64,000 nt of DNA from Chryseobacterium foetidum (GTDB lineage Bacteria > Bacteroidota > Bacteroidia > Flavobacteriales > Weeksellaceae), in the NCBI RefSeq assembly GCF_025457425.1, contig NZ_JAMXIA010000001.1, positions 868,001 to 932,000 on the forward strand. The letters run 5' to 3'. A program made the position numbers and the translations under genes. Shown here in pieces: positions 43,148 to 52,305 of the stretch. A model generated the notes under the pieces. It had not been told where the DNA came from, did not search any database, and saw only the letters and a list, made by a program, of their open reading frames with translations. Each line of letters begins with the position of its first letter. The first letter of the stretch is position 1.

Positions 43148-43531
43148 ATGATCACAATTATTCCAGATGCTCCGGAGAATGTAGCAGCATTTAAAGCTTC
43201 GGGTGAAATTACCAAAACAGATTTTGAAAATATAGTAAATCCTGAAGTCAAAAGAAAGGTTGAAAAATATGAGGAACTGAATTATCTGATGCTTATTGAT
43301 ACCGACTTGGATCAGTTTACAGCAGGTGCATGGTTTGAAGATGTAATGCTGGGCGTTAAAAATCTTGCAAAATGGAACCGCGCAGCCATCGTAACAGACA
43401 GCAAGGGAATTCAGAATTTTACAGACGCATTCAGTGTTTTGATGCCTGGAGAATTTAAAGGATTTCCAAAAGACAATCTTTACAACGCTCTTTACTGGTG
43501 TCAAAACGGAAATGAGGTTGAAAGTGTATAA
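43148..43531 (+). CDS. SpoIIAA-like (STAS superfamily, PF11964 type) protein
   Basis: A 127-residue cytoplasmic protein: ENVAAFKASGEITKTDFENI is the N-terminal strand-helix unit, WNRAAIVTDSKGIQ and FSVLMPGEFKGFPKDN lie in the second half. The pattern matches the SpoIIAA-like family, which in other bacteria is linked to stress or membrane lipid binding. Monocistronic with a strong terminator. Function not established. Confidence 0.75.
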   Translation: MITIIPDAPENVAAFKASGEITKTDFENIVNPEVKRKVEKYEELNYLMLIDTDLDQFTAGAWFEDVMLGVKNLAKWNRAAIVTDSKGIQNFTDAFSVLMPGEFKGFPKDNLYNALYWCQNGNEVESV

Positions 43532-43547
43532 AAAGTTAGTTTAATAT

Positions 43548-43585
43548 AAAGCCCGGTTTTGAAATTACAAAACCGGGCTTTTCTT
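43548..43585. terminator. bidirectional intrinsic terminator
   Basis: The perfect 14-bp stem AAAGCCCGGTTTTG (43548-43561) / CAAAACCGGGCTTT (43568-43581), with a 6-base loop, lies between convergent genes. Confidence 0.92.
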
Positions 43586-43604
43586 TGTGCTCAATATTAT
43601 TAAG

Positions 43605-44783
43605 TTATTCTGCTATAAGTTCTTTAGGTTGCGCATTTCTGTATAAAATTAGATAGCGGATGCTGATTAATAAGCCGATTCCCGTCATACCTACTCCCAC
43701 GAGTGAAGGATAGTTGTATGGAAGTTTATATTCTAAAGGAATTCCACCCAAAAACGCTCCCATTGCGTTGGCAATATTAAAGGCTGCCTGCATAAAAGCC
43801 GCTGCCATCATTTCACTTTTCGGCGCCGCCTTCATCATCATAATGTTAATCGGAGCTGAAACAGACATTGATAAAGCACCGCAAATGAAGGTCAAAACAA
43901 GAGAAATTATTCTGTGCTCGGACAGAAAAAATACAGAAAGTAGAGCAATCATCATTAAAGATAGAAACAAAATACATGTTTTTTCCGGACTCATTTTATC
44001 TGAAATATATCCTCCAATAAGATTTCCCACCACCATTCCGGCTCCGGCAAGAATCATGACGTAAGCCATTTGATCTGTTTTAATTCCGGAAACTACGGTC
44101 ATCAAGGGTGTAATGTAACTGAACCATGTGAAAAGTCCTCCAAAACCAATTGCAGTAATCATTAAGACAAGCCATGCCTGTTTGGTTTTCAGAAATTTAA
44201 TTTCATCTCTGAAATGTGCATCTTCATTGCTTTTCATTTCAGGAAGCCAAAGTTTGATGAACAACAAAGCGAAAATTCCGATCAGAGCAACGATGGCAAA
44301 ATAATATCGCCAGTGAAAAACATGTCCGATGTAAGTTACAAGCGGCACCATCGCCAAATTGGCAACCGTAAGGCCCGTAAACATTAGTGAAATATAAAAT
44401 GCTTCTCTGCCTTTGCCGCCCATTCTTGATGCTACGACTGTTCCCACTCCGAAAAATGCGCCGTGAGGAAGTCCTGATAAAAACCTCATCACCATCATCG
44501 AACTGTAATCAGGCATTAAAGCAGATAAACCATTGAAAACCGTAAACAAAACCATCAAAGCCAGTAAAACTTTTTTTGGCGGAAACTTTACGGAATATCC
44601 GATCAGAATTGGTGCGCCAATAACGACTCCGAATGCATAAGCTGAAATTAAATGTCCGGCTTCGGGAATGCTGATCGCTAAAGACTTTGCGAGATCCGGC
44701 AGAAGCCCCATGATGGTAAATTCTGTTGTCCCAATTCCCAATCCGCCGATTGCCAGAGGTAAAATTCTTTTATCTAATGTCAT
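43605..44783 (-). CDS. MFS transporter (AraJ/DHA1-like)
   Basis: A 392-residue transporter with 12 predicted helices. FTIMGLLPDLAKSLAIS leads in, GAPILIGYSVKFPPKKVLL is the loop 2-3 region, and RFLSGLPHGAFFGVG is the helix-4 motif of DHA1 drug/sugar efflux permeases. It probably exports sugars or drugs; substrate unknown. A 510-base gap follows on its 5' side. Confidence 0.85.
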   Translation of the reverse strand: MTLDKRILPLAIGGLGIGTTEFTIMGLLPDLAKSLAISIPEAGHLISAYAFGVVIGAPILIGYSVKFPPKKVLLALMVLFTVFNGLSALMPDYSSMMVMRFLSGLPHGAFFGVGTVVASRMGGKGREAFYISLMFTGLTVANLAMVPLVTYIGHVFHWRYYFAIVALIGIFALLFIKLWLPEMKSNEDAHFRDEIKFLKTKQAWLVLMITAIGFGGLFTWFSYITPLMTVVSGIKTDQMAYVMILAGAGMVVGNLIGGYISDKMSPEKTCILFLSLMMIALLSVFFLSEHRIISLVLTFICGALSMSVSAPINIMMMKAAPKSEMMAAAFMQAAFNIANAMGAFLGGIPLEYKLPYNYPSLVGVGMTGIGLLISIRYLILYRNAQPKELIAE

Positions 44784-45064
44784 GATTTATTTTAAAATAA
44801 TTGTAATTGCCTACTTATGAAGCAATGGAGGTTTTGAAACCGCAAAAGTCTGTAAAATTTATCAGAATTTTGGTTCAGGATGATTTAAATTTTGAGTAGA
44901 AGTAATAATTTTTATTAATGATTGATTTAGATTTAATTCTAAACCTTAGCTATTTTTAAATGACTTTTGATCATCTTAAATAAAGTGTTTCAATAAATTT
45001 AAAAATGTCATTTACTTAAATGGATGTACTTTGTAATCATAACAATAAAACCACCAGTCACTTT

Positions 45065-45125
45065 GTCATTCTGTGAGAATCTCTATTGCTTTATTTTCAG
45101 TGTGTTTAGATTCCTACGGAATGAC
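45065..45125. repeat. REP-like inverted repeat (GTCATTCTG... arms)
   Basis: The arms GTCATTCTGTGAGAATCT (45065-45082) and AGATTCCTACGGAATGAC (45108-45125) pair at 15 of 18 positions around a ~25-base loop. The same arm sequence is seen at 52880-52929, and a single arm at 30028-30045. Confidence 0.75.
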
Positions 45126-45260
45126 AATGACACCGTTAAAATTAAATTATTACTAATTAAGGACAATCCTTTTTACTTTAAAGCATATATTAAAAAACAC
45201 TTCAACTGAATACTTTTCCTTTTAAAAAATATCTTTCTGAATTAAATTTAAATCAAAAGA

Positions 45261-45287
45261 AAACTGCCTCAAAAAATGAAGCAGTCT
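45261..45287 (-). terminator. intrinsic terminator of lipA
   Basis: On the minus strand ACTGCTTCA pairs with TGAGGCAGT around a short T-rich loop, followed by TTTTC. One mismatch in the stem. Confidence 0.7.
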
Positions 45288-45293
45288 GTATTT

Positions 45294-46160
45294 TTAATGA
45301 ATATGTTTTTCCGCGTGGTAAGAACTCCTTACGAGTGGCGAACTTTCAACATGTCTGAAGCCTAAACTTCTTGCAAAATCCCCAAACTCGTCAAATTCCT
45401 CAGGAGTGATGAATTTTTTTACAGGTAAATGCTTTTTTGTCGGCTGAAGATATTGACCCATTGTAATTACATCCACATTGGCATTTCTGATGTCTTCAAT
45501 AGTTTGAAAAACTTCATCTCTTGTTTCACCTAAACCAAGCATTACACCTGTTTTTGTGCGGTTTTGTCCGGCTTCTTTCAAATATCTCAAAACCTCAAGG
45601 CTTCTCTCATATTTCGCCTGAATTCTCACCTCTCTGGTCAGACGTTTCACGGTTTCCATGTTGTGGGAAATTACTTCGGGAGCTACAGCCACCAAACGGT
45701 CCAGATGTTTCGTCATTCCCTGAAAATCAGGAATCAAAGTTTCCATCGTGGTTCCGGGAGAGATTCTTCTTACTGCATTTACAGTTTCACCCCAAAGGAT
45801 AGAACCCATATCTTTCAAATCATCGCGGTCTACAGAAGTAAGAACAGCGTGTTTGATTTTCATTAATTTAATTGATCTTGCAACTTTCTCCGGCTCGTCC
45901 CAGTTGACATCCATAGGTTTTCCGGTTTTTACACCGCAAAATCCGCAGCTTCTGGTACAGATATTTCCGAGAATCATGAAGGTTGCTGTACCTTCGCCCC
46001 AGCATTCACCCATATTCGGGCAGCTTCCGCTTTGGCAAATGGTGTTGAGTTTATATTTATCAACCAAGGTACGGAGTTCGCGGTAGTTTTTTCCTGTAGG
46101 AAGTTTTACCCTGATCCATTTTGGCTTCTGAACGGTTGTATCCTGAACTAAATTCTCCAT
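45294..46160 (-). CDS. lipA: lipoyl synthase
   Basis: A 288-residue radical-SAM enzyme that inserts two sulfurs into octanoyl groups on lipoyl domains. The auxiliary cluster Cys residues are C42, C47 and C53 ([12 protein letters not shown]). The radical-SAM cluster [10 protein letters not shown] has C68, C72 and C75. The C-terminal RSSY motif is also present ([13 protein letters not shown]). Normal length. A -7 box sits just upstream. Confidence 0.96.
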   Translation of the reverse strand: MENLVQDTTVQKPKWIRVKLPTGKNYRELRTLVDKYKLNTICQSGSCPNMGECWGEGTATFMILGNICTRSCGFCGVKTGKPMDVNWDEPEKVARSIKLMKIKHAVLTSVDRDDLKDMGSILWGETVNAVRRISPGTTMETLIPDFQGMTKHLDRLVAVAPEVISHNMETVKRLTREVRIQAKYERSLEVLRYLKEAGQNRTKTGVMLGLGETRDEVFQTIEDIRNANVDVITMGQYLQPTKKHLPVKKFITPEEFDEFGDFARSLGFRHVESSPLVRSSYHAEKHIH

Positions 46161-46179
46161 CTACTTCTTAAATTGGCTT

Positions 46180-46187
46180 CAAAGTTA
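46180..46187 (-). promoter_or_regulatory. -7 promoter box (TAACTTTG) of lipA
   Basis: Minus-strand exact match to TAnnTTTG, 19 bases before the lipA ATG. Confidence 0.55.
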
Positions 46188-46235
46188 CGTAATTTTTAAA
46201 TGAATCCATCTACGGTAAACATTGACAAAATGCAT

Positions 46236-46264
46236 AAAAAAAGGTCTGCAGAAATATGCAGACC
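46236..46264 (-). terminator. intrinsic terminator of the small membrane protein gene
   Basis: On the minus strand GGTCTGCA pairs with TGCAGACC (plus 46243-46250/46257-46264), followed by TTTTTTT. Confidence 0.88.
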
Positions 46265-46284
46265 CTGTATTGTAATTTTCAGGT

Positions 46285-46467
<183 letters not shown>

Positions 46468-46542
46468 TTAGTGTTTGTTATGAAAACGTATATACACATT
46501 CTGTGCCTTTTGGAAAAAAGTGGTATATAATCTTAAAAAAAG

Positions 46543-47793
46543 TTAAAGATCGCCTCCATGATTATCCAGCTGACCTTCCCATTTGGAAACTGCTGAAGTG
46601 GCTAAAGCATTACCTAAAACATTCGTCATACTTCTTGCCATATCGCAGAAATGATCAATCGGAAGAATCAGCGCAATTCCCGCTGCCGGAATATCAAACA
46701 TGGTACAGGTCGCAACGATGATTACCAATGAAGCTCTCGGTACTCCGGCAATTCCTTTTGAAGTGAGCATTAATACCAAAAGCATCGTAATTTGCTGTCC
46801 TAAAGTCATATCAACTCCATAAAACTGAGCTATGAATATTGATGCGAAAGTCATGTACATCATGCTTCCGTCAAGGTTGAATGAATACCCTAAAGGTAAA
46901 ATGAATGACACTACCCTGTTGTTGCAACCAAATCTTTCAAGCTCTTCGACTAGTTTTGGGAAAACCGCCTCTGAACTTGTAGTAGAAAACGCGATCAGTA
47001 AAGGAGATTTTATTCTTCTCAATAATTCGAAAAGTCTTTTTCCTAAAATTAAATAACCTACTAATAATAAAACAACCCACAAAACAGCAATTGCAAAGAA
47101 GAAATCTCTTAAATAAACTGCATAAACTTTAAAAATTTCAAACCCATTGGTTGCCACAACGGCAGCAATCGCACCGAAAACGCCTAGCGGTGCAAACCAC
47201 ATGATGTAACCTACCATTTTTAAAATTGCATGGGCAATGACATCAAAAAGTTTAATGACAGGCTGCGAATAGTCGTCACCCATATTCGCCAAAGCCACTC
47301 CAAACATAATTGAAAAGACTACAATCTGCAGAACTTCATTGGTTGCAAAAGCTTCAAATAAACTTTTAGGAATAATGTGTTTCACAAAATCTTCCAAAGA
47401 AAAGCCTTTGCTGGTTTTCACAAGCTCGTCTGCCGCGGCAAGTTCCTGATTCGGGAATTTGATAGCGTGCCCCGGCTCGAGCCAATTCACCAAAACCAAT
47501 CCTATAAATAATGAAACCAATGAGGCAGAGATAAACCACAGCATGGCTTTTGTCCCTACTCTTCCAATCATTTTAATATCGCTCATTTTAGCAATACCCA
47601 CCACCAAAGTTGTGAAAACCAACGGAGCAATAATCATCTGAACCAGTCTGATGAAAACCGTTCCGAGGAGTTTTATATTTTTTGAGAAAGCCAATGCGCT
47701 GTCTGGATACTGCAAATGCACGATTCCGCCGAGAAGCACACCGAGAATCAACGCAATGATAATGGCGAAAAAAAGTTTATTTTGTCCTTTCAT
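46543..47793 (-). CDS. dicarboxylate/amino acid:cation symporter (DAACS family)
   Basis: A 416-residue transporter of the GltP/DctA type that imports glutamate/aspartate or C4-dicarboxylates with H+ or Na+. The signature hairpin and binding segments are seen: STTSSEAVFP, PLGYSFNLDGSMMY, and SKGIAGVPRAS, near residues 265-360. Eight helices are predicted. A -7 box lies 20 bases before the ATG. Confidence 0.92.
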   Translation of the reverse strand: MKGQNKLFFAIIIALILGVLLGGIVHLQYPDSALAFSKNIKLLGTVFIRLVQMIIAPLVFTTLVVGIAKMSDIKMIGRVGTKAMLWFISASLVSLFIGLVLVNWLEPGHAIKFPNQELAAADELVKTSKGFSLEDFVKHIIPKSLFEAFATNEVLQIVVFSIMFGVALANMGDDYSQPVIKLFDVIAHAILKMVGYIMWFAPLGVFGAIAAVVATNGFEIFKVYAVYLRDFFFAIAVLWVVLLLVGYLILGKRLFELLRRIKSPLLIAFSTTSSEAVFPKLVEELERFGCNNRVVSFILPLGYSFNLDGSMMYMTFASIFIAQFYGVDMTLGQQITMLLVLMLTSKGIAGVPRASLVIIVATCTMFDIPAAGIALILPIDHFCDMARSMTNVLGNALATSAVSKWEGQLDNHGGDL

Positions 47794-47812
47794 ATATAAA
47801 TATCAATAGGCA

Positions 47813-47820
47813 CAAATATA
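47813..47820 (-). promoter_or_regulatory. -7 promoter box (TATATTTG) of the symporter gene
   Basis: An exact minus-strand consensus match 20 bases upstream of the ATG at 47793. Confidence 0.55.
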
Positions 47821-47992
47821 ATATTTTTAATCTACAGACCTATTTAAAGTTTAGACCTTATCTTCGATCTGAAAACCAGCATGGTTCAGAAATTTTATAT
47901 ATTTTTTTAAAAAAATTTCCGCAAATTCAATTTTCAAAACAGAAATAATTATTACATTTACAATTAACAATTTAAAAAAATAAAATTCACTT

Positions 47993-48481
47993 ATGAAAAA
48001 AACAATCACAATGGCTGCTCTTGCAATAGCAGTTTCTTTTGCGTCTGTTTCTTGTAAAAAGAAAGTTTCTGATGCAGATTTACAGACTCAGGCAACTACA
48101 GTGGTAACTTCAACTCCTACAGCTACAGTTGAAATAAAAGAAGGTGTAGCACATTTGAGCGGAACTTTCCCAGATCAGGCTTCGAAAGACGCTGCAATTA
48201 CACAGCTGAAAGCTATAAAAGGTGTGAAAGACGTGCACGATATGGCTAAAGTAGAAGCTCCTCTTGCCAGCACTCCGATTGAAAATGCTTCAATGGTAGA
48301 TCCTGCTGTACAGCAAAAAGTAAAAGACGCTGTGAAAGATTTCCCTACAGTAAATGTAGAGGTTGTAAACAATGAACTTACATTGACAGGTAATGTTTCA
48401 AGTACTCAGGCAAGAAAAATTAAAGAGTCTGTTGACGCTTTGAAAGTAGGAAAAGTAAACTTCAATTACACAGTAAAATAA
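47993..48481 (+). CDS. BON-domain lipoprotein
   Basis: 162 residues with lipobox (FASVSCKKK, Cys21). Two BON-like units follow, one around ATVEIKEGVAHLSGTF to KAIKGVKDVHDM and one around PTVNVEVVNNELTLTGNV to VDALKVGKVNFNYTVK. BON domains bind phospholipid and are found in envelope-stress proteins such as OsmY. A BON-SH3 gene starts 6 bases downstream, so they form an operon. Confidence 0.8.
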   Translation: MKKTITMAALAIAVSFASVSCKKKVSDADLQTQATTVVTSTPTATVEIKEGVAHLSGTFPDQASKDAAITQLKAIKGVKDVHDMAKVEAPLASTPIENASMVDPAVQQKVKDAVKDFPTVNVEVVNNELTLTGNVSSTQARKIKESVDALKVGKVNFNYTVK

Positions 48482-48487
48482 TTATAG

Positions 48488-48907
48488 ATGAGCACATTAG
48501 AAGAAAAATATTCAAGCGTAGTATCTGCAGCACAGTCTGCAGGAATCTCAAATCTAAAAGTACAAGAGCAGGACGGAATTCTTTATGTATCCGGAGACGC
48601 AGCCAACACAGCTGCTAAAGATACAGTTTGGAATGCCTTGGGAGCAATTGATGCTTCTTACTCTGCATCAGACATTAATATCGATGTACAGGTTTCCGGT
48701 TTGGCAGCAGGTGCAGCTTTAAGTGTTGCAACTGAAGAATCTAACCTGAACATCAGACAAGACCCTTCTACTGAAGCTGCCGTTGTAGGTAAAGCTGCAA
48801 AAGGATCTTCTGTAACCCTTGTAGAGCAGACTTCTGACGACTGGTGGAAAGTGAAAACTTCTGAAGGCGTTGAAGGATATGCTTATGCAAGATATCTGAA
48901 AGCATAG
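48488..48907 (+). CDS. BON plus bacterial SH3 domain protein
   Basis: 139 residues. The N-terminal BON-like part (SNLKVQEQDGILYVSGDAANTAAKD, shown in part) is followed by a bacterial SH3 domain (LNIRQDPSTEAAVVGKAAKG, WWKVKTSEGVEGYAYARYLKA). No signal peptide is seen, so it is cytoplasmic unless exported some other way, although both domains are usual in the envelope. It is directly after the BON lipoprotein and before a terminator. Confidence 0.75.
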   Translation: MSTLEEKYSSVVSAAQSAGISNLKVQEQDGILYVSGDAANTAAKDTVWNALGAIDASYSASDINIDVQVSGLAAGAALSVATEESNLNIRQDPSTEAAVVGKAAKGSSVTLVEQTSDDWWKVKTSEGVEGYAYARYLKA

Positions 48908-48941
48908 TATTTCAATTTTTATAGAAATATTAACACATAGG

Positions 48942-48967
48942 AACATCCCAGCAATGGGATGTTTTTC
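48942..48967 (+). terminator. intrinsic terminator of the BON operon
   Basis: AACATCCC (48942-48949) pairs with GGGATGTT (48956-48963), followed by TTTTC. Confidence 0.85.
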
Positions 48968-48975
48968 TATTTTTG
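48968..48975 (+). promoter_or_regulatory. -7 promoter box (TATTTTTG) of the outer-membrane protein gene
   Basis: An exact consensus match 24 bases before the ATG at 49000, starting right after the upstream terminator. Confidence 0.5.
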
Positions 48976-48999
48976 CAGCATTAAACAACTATTAAAAAA

Positions 49000-51774
49000 A
49001 TGAAGAAAACACTATTTATTTTCTTCCTTTTAAGCACATTTTTTGCTGTCACCGCACAAAAACTCAGTTTAGATGGAAAAATAAAAACCAATGACCAAAA
49101 ACCACTACCCAACGCAACCGTTTACTTATTAAAATCAAAAGATTCTACAATCATCAATTACACTTCGAGTAACAGCGAAGGAAAGTTTTCTCTGAAAACC
49201 AATGAAGTAAGTGAAAGCAGCATCCTGAAAATCGAAGCCGATAAATACAATACCTACTCCAAACTTTTCGATAAAATTGAAAGTTCCATCAATATTGGTG
49301 AAATTGAACTTGATGACAGCAAAATTCAGGATATAGCCGAAGTAAAGATTACCGCTTCGCCTGTAAAAATTAAAAAAGATACCATTGAGTTTAATGCTTC
49401 TGCTATTAAAGTAAGACCCGACAGTAAAATTGAGGAACTTCTGAAGAATATTCCCGGTGTGGAAATAAGCAACGAAGGAAAAATTACGGTTAACGGAAAA
49501 GAAACCGATCAAATCCTAATTAATGGTAAACCTTTTTTCGATAAAGACGGTAAAATAGCTTTGCAAAATCTACCTGCAGATCTCATTAAAAGCATTCAGT
49601 TTACAACCACAAAAACGAAAGAAGAAGAACTGAACGGTACTGCTGCAAAATCCAATAACGCCACCATTAATTTTACAATTGATGAGAAAAAAAATAAAGG
49701 ATTACTTTCCAGACTTACCGTGGGATATGGTTCAGATGAAAGATATGAGGGTAGCGGACTTTTAAGTTATTTTAAAAATGATACTAAAATTAGTCTATTA
49801 GCCTCATCAAACAATATCAACTCTCAGGGATTTTCCAACGATGAAGTTTTTGACAGTATGGGACACGGAAGAAACTCGTGGTTAATGCGCGGCGGAAGCG
49901 TTACTACCAATGGCGGCAGCACGTATTATTCTCAAGGCGGAAACACCAACAAAGGAATCCAGAGATCTACAACTATCGGTATCAGTTACAGCGATAAATT
50001 CGGGAAAGAGGTTGATCTGGAAACTTTAAGTTTAATACATACAGACAACGATCTTACAACGAGATCTAAAGCTTCAAGGACGACACTTTTGCCAGATTTC
50101 ACTCTGAAAACAAATTCAGAAAGCAACGGTAAAAACGAAAGCAGACAATACGGAATTGATCTTACAGCAAGAATTACAATAGATTCTTTATCCAGTATTT
50201 ATTTTTCACCAAACTTCAACAGGACTGAATCTAAATCTTTCAGTAATTCAAGTTCAAATACTTTAAGAGACAATCTTTTATTAAACGAGAATACAAGCTA
50301 TATCAACAACGAAACAGAGAACAACAGTTTTGCTCCCAATATTTACTATTCAAGAAAATTCAAAAAGAAAGGGCGTGTAGCGTATGCCAATATGAGCTCT
50401 ACCATCTCTGAAAGCAGTAACAACAATCTGAATAATTCACAAACGGTTTTCTATAACTCTCCGGATCCGGACGACATCAGAAATCAACTTGCCAAAACGA
50501 AAAATCAAACCAACAGATATGATTTCAGGACAGGATATACCGAGCCAGTTTCAGATTCTGCTACCGTAAGCCTGAATTTAAACTATAACACAACTGCCTT
50601 CAATAACAGAAGAAATGTGAATGATTTCAATAACGCTGATAACAGTTATTCATACTTAAACGATGCCCTTTCATACAACATGAATCAGGATATCGACAGA
50701 CTGGAGCCGGAGATTGGTTTTCAGATGAACAAGAAAAAGTTCAATATCTGGTCTTCGGCGGGAGTTCAGTTTACAAAAATGGGCGTAAACTCGCTTTATC
50801 AGGGAGAAAACTTCCGTTTAGACAGAGATTTTGTACTTCCTACCTTCGATTTCAGTGCGACGTACAATTTTTCAGATAATAAAAGATTAAGCATTTACAA
50901 TTACTCTTATTTCGACATTCCTTCGGCAGAAAGACTTACACCTTTTGAAGACCGAATTAATCCTTTGATCTCCTACATCGGTAATTCGAACCTGAAAAAT
51001 ACATGGACCAACAGTATGTTTATTAACATGAACAATTTTAATATGGTGAAAAATATCAATTACTATTTTAATGTTGGTTTTACGTACAGAAACAATGATG
51101 TCGTAAATTATGCGTACTTCGACGAAACCGGAAGACAGTTTGTCACGTATGCTAACCTCAGCGGAAACAAAAACATCAACGCCGGAGCAGGTTTCACCAA
51201 AACTTTTAAATGGAAAGATAATAAGCTGAGCATTAACCCGAGAATGAATGTCAACTACTCTTACAATCAGGGATTTATTAACACACAGCAGTTTGTGAGT
51301 AACGTGTATTCATTAAATCCGGGAATGAATGTAACCTACGAAATCAAGGACAGAATTACCATAAAACCATCTTACAGCCTGAGCTACAATTTCAGTAATT
51401 ACGAAAACTACAGTATTGATGAAGTAAAAACCAGCAATCAGATTCTGAAGCTGGAACTCACCAATTACATTCTGAAAAGCAAACTGATCATCGGAAATGA
51501 TTTTGAATACAACACCACTTCCAACATCGCCCCGGGCTTCAAGAGAGATTTCTATTTCTGGAATACCAGCGTTGGATATTCTTTCTTCAACAAACAGCTG
51601 ACGGCAAAAGTGAAGGTTTATGATATATTAAACCAAAACCAAAGCGTAAGAAGAACCATTACCAATGCGTACTTCGAAGACCGTGAAGATCTGATTTTAA
51701 AGCGTTATGTGATGTTCTCACTCACCATGAAACTCAATAAATTTGCAGGTAAAAAAGTGCCGGAAAATAAATGA
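49000..51774 (+). CDS. outer-membrane beta-barrel protein with CarboxypepD_reg-like and plug domains
   Basis: A 924-residue protein. The signal peptide ends near AVTAQ (20), a CarboxypepD_reg-like domain follows (KIKTNDQKPLPNATVYLLKSKDST, in part), then a TonB-plug-like region (PDSKIEELLKNIPGVEI, QILINGKPFFDKDG), then a long beta barrel rich in Asn and aromatic residues. The absence of an SusC-type TonB box and the short barrel fit the family often called OMP_b-brl_3 rather than classic SusC. It probably takes up or exports a ligand at the outer membrane; the ligand is unknown. No SusD-like gene adjoins it. Confidence 0.82.
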   Translation: MKKTLFIFFLLSTFFAVTAQKLSLDGKIKTNDQKPLPNATVYLLKSKDSTIINYTSSNSEGKFSLKTNEVSESSILKIEADKYNTYSKLFDKIESSINIGEIELDDSKIQDIAEVKITASPVKIKKDTIEFNASAIKVRPDSKIEELLKNIPGVEISNEGKITVNGKETDQILINGKPFFDKDGKIALQNLPADLIKSIQFTTTKTKEEELNGTAAKSNNATINFTIDEKKNKGLLSRLTVGYGSDERYEGSGLLSYFKNDTKISLLASSNNINSQGFSNDEVFDSMGHGRNSWLMRGGSVTTNGGSTYYSQGGNTNKGIQRSTTIGISYSDKFGKEVDLETLSLIHTDNDLTTRSKASRTTLLPDFTLKTNSESNGKNESRQYGIDLTARITIDSLSSIYFSPNFNRTESKSFSNSSSNTLRDNLLLNENTSYINNETENNSFAPNIYYSRKFKKKGRVAYANMSSTISESSNNNLNNSQTVFYNSPDPDDIRNQLAKTKNQTNRYDFRTGYTEPVSDSATVSLNLNYNTTAFNNRRNVNDFNNADNSYSYLNDALSYNMNQDIDRLEPEIGFQMNKKKFNIWSSAGVQFTKMGVNSLYQGENFRLDRDFVLPTFDFSATYNFSDNKRLSIYNYSYFDIPSAERLTPFEDRINPLISYIGNSNLKNTWTNSMFINMNNFNMVKNINYYFNVGFTYRNNDVVNYAYFDETGRQFVTYANLSGNKNINAGAGFTKTFKWKDNKLSINPRMNVNYSYNQGFINTQQFVSNVYSLNPGMNVTYEIKDRITIKPSYSLSYNFSNYENYSIDEVKTSNQILKLELTNYILKSKLIIGNDFEYNTTSNIAPGFKRDFYFWNTSVGYSFFNKQLTAKVKVYDILNQNQSVRRTITNAYFEDREDLILKRYVMFSLTMKLNKFAGKKVPENK

Positions 51775-51794
51775 TTTAACGAGATAAAATGAAT

Positions 51795-51830
51795 TAACCG
51801 GGGAATGTTCTCCGGTTATTTTTTTTTATA
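51795..51830 (+). terminator. intrinsic terminator of the outer-membrane protein gene
   Basis: TAACCGGGGAA (51795-51805) pairs with TTCTCCGGTTA (51808-51818) with one G-U pair, followed by a T run. Confidence 0.8.
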
Positions 51831-51879
51831 TACTTATTAAGTTATAGGTTTAAAGCTCGGGTAATTGTTACCGAAAAGT

Positions 51880-51953
51880 CTTCGACAGGCTCAGACTGAC
51901 AACTCTAATACTAACCGAATGAGGCAGAAATGTCAGGTTGAGCGTGTCGAAAC
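51880..51953. repeat. REP-like inverted repeat (CTTCGACAGGCTCAG... arms)
   Basis: The arms CTTCGACAGGCTCAGACTGAC (51880-51900) and the reverse-complement-like TCAGGTTGAGCGTGTCGAAA (51933-51952) flank a ~32-base spacer. One arm also occurs at 28420-28440. Confidence 0.7.
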
Positions 51954-51976
51954 CTTACGCATTCAAGTCAGATCCT

Positions 51977-52072
51977 GTCATTGCGAGGAACGGCCTGTTC
52001 TGATTTTTCGGGAAGGCAATCCATTAAAGAAAACGTGACAAGCCAACAGATTGCTTCGTTCATCGCAATGAC
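51977..52072. repeat. REP-like inverted repeat (GTCATTGCGAGGAAC... arms)
   Basis: The arms GTCATTGCGAGGAAC (51977-51991) and GTTCATCGCAATGAC (52058-52072) enclose a second inner pair (GGCAATCC.../GATTGCTTC). This is a commonly seen type of bacterial palindromic repeat; only one copy is in the window. Confidence 0.7.
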
Positions 52073-52097
52073 GTTTACTGATTATTTGCATTGCTAA

Positions 52098-52256
52098 AAC
52101 CACGAAGTGGTTTAATTTTAATAGCCGTGGATGCAACCCATGGAAACATACGCATCTCGAATCAGAACCATGAAATGGTTCAACATCAATAGCCGTGGGT
52201 GCAACCCATGGGAAAAAGAATGCAACGCAAACAGAACCACGAAGTGGTTCAACTAC
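52098..52256. repeat. tandem array of a ~50-base unit (AACCACGAAGTGGTTCAAC...)
   Basis: Two full units and a partial third. Each has a palindrome AACCACGAAGTGGTT, then a short AT spacer, then ATAGCCGTGGGTGCAACCCATGG. Starts are about 52098, 52166 and 52235; the last unit keeps only the first palindrome. Confidence 0.7.
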
Positions 52257-52305
52257 ATTCAACATACACATTAAAAAAAGCAGCCTTCAAAGACTGCCTT
52301 AATTA

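Larger units (their letters stand above)
44784..45293. other. intergenic region with a palindromic repeat
   Basis: A 510-base region between two minus-strand genes. It holds a REP-like inverted repeat (45065-45125) and the lipA terminator (45261-45287). I see no open frame or RNA gene in it. The 280 bases nearest the MFS gene are AT-rich and featureless. Confidence 0.5.
51775..52305. other. repeat-dense intergenic region
   Basis: These 531 bases hold the terminator of the barrel gene and three different palindromic repeat families in a row (51880-51953, 51977-52072, 52098-52256). I see no complete gene. Confidence 0.65.

Noticed and set aside
44784-45060. Possible small RNA or riboswitch upstream of the MFS gene
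   Set aside because: No stable hairpin, conserved motif or terminator could be seen apart from the repeat further on.
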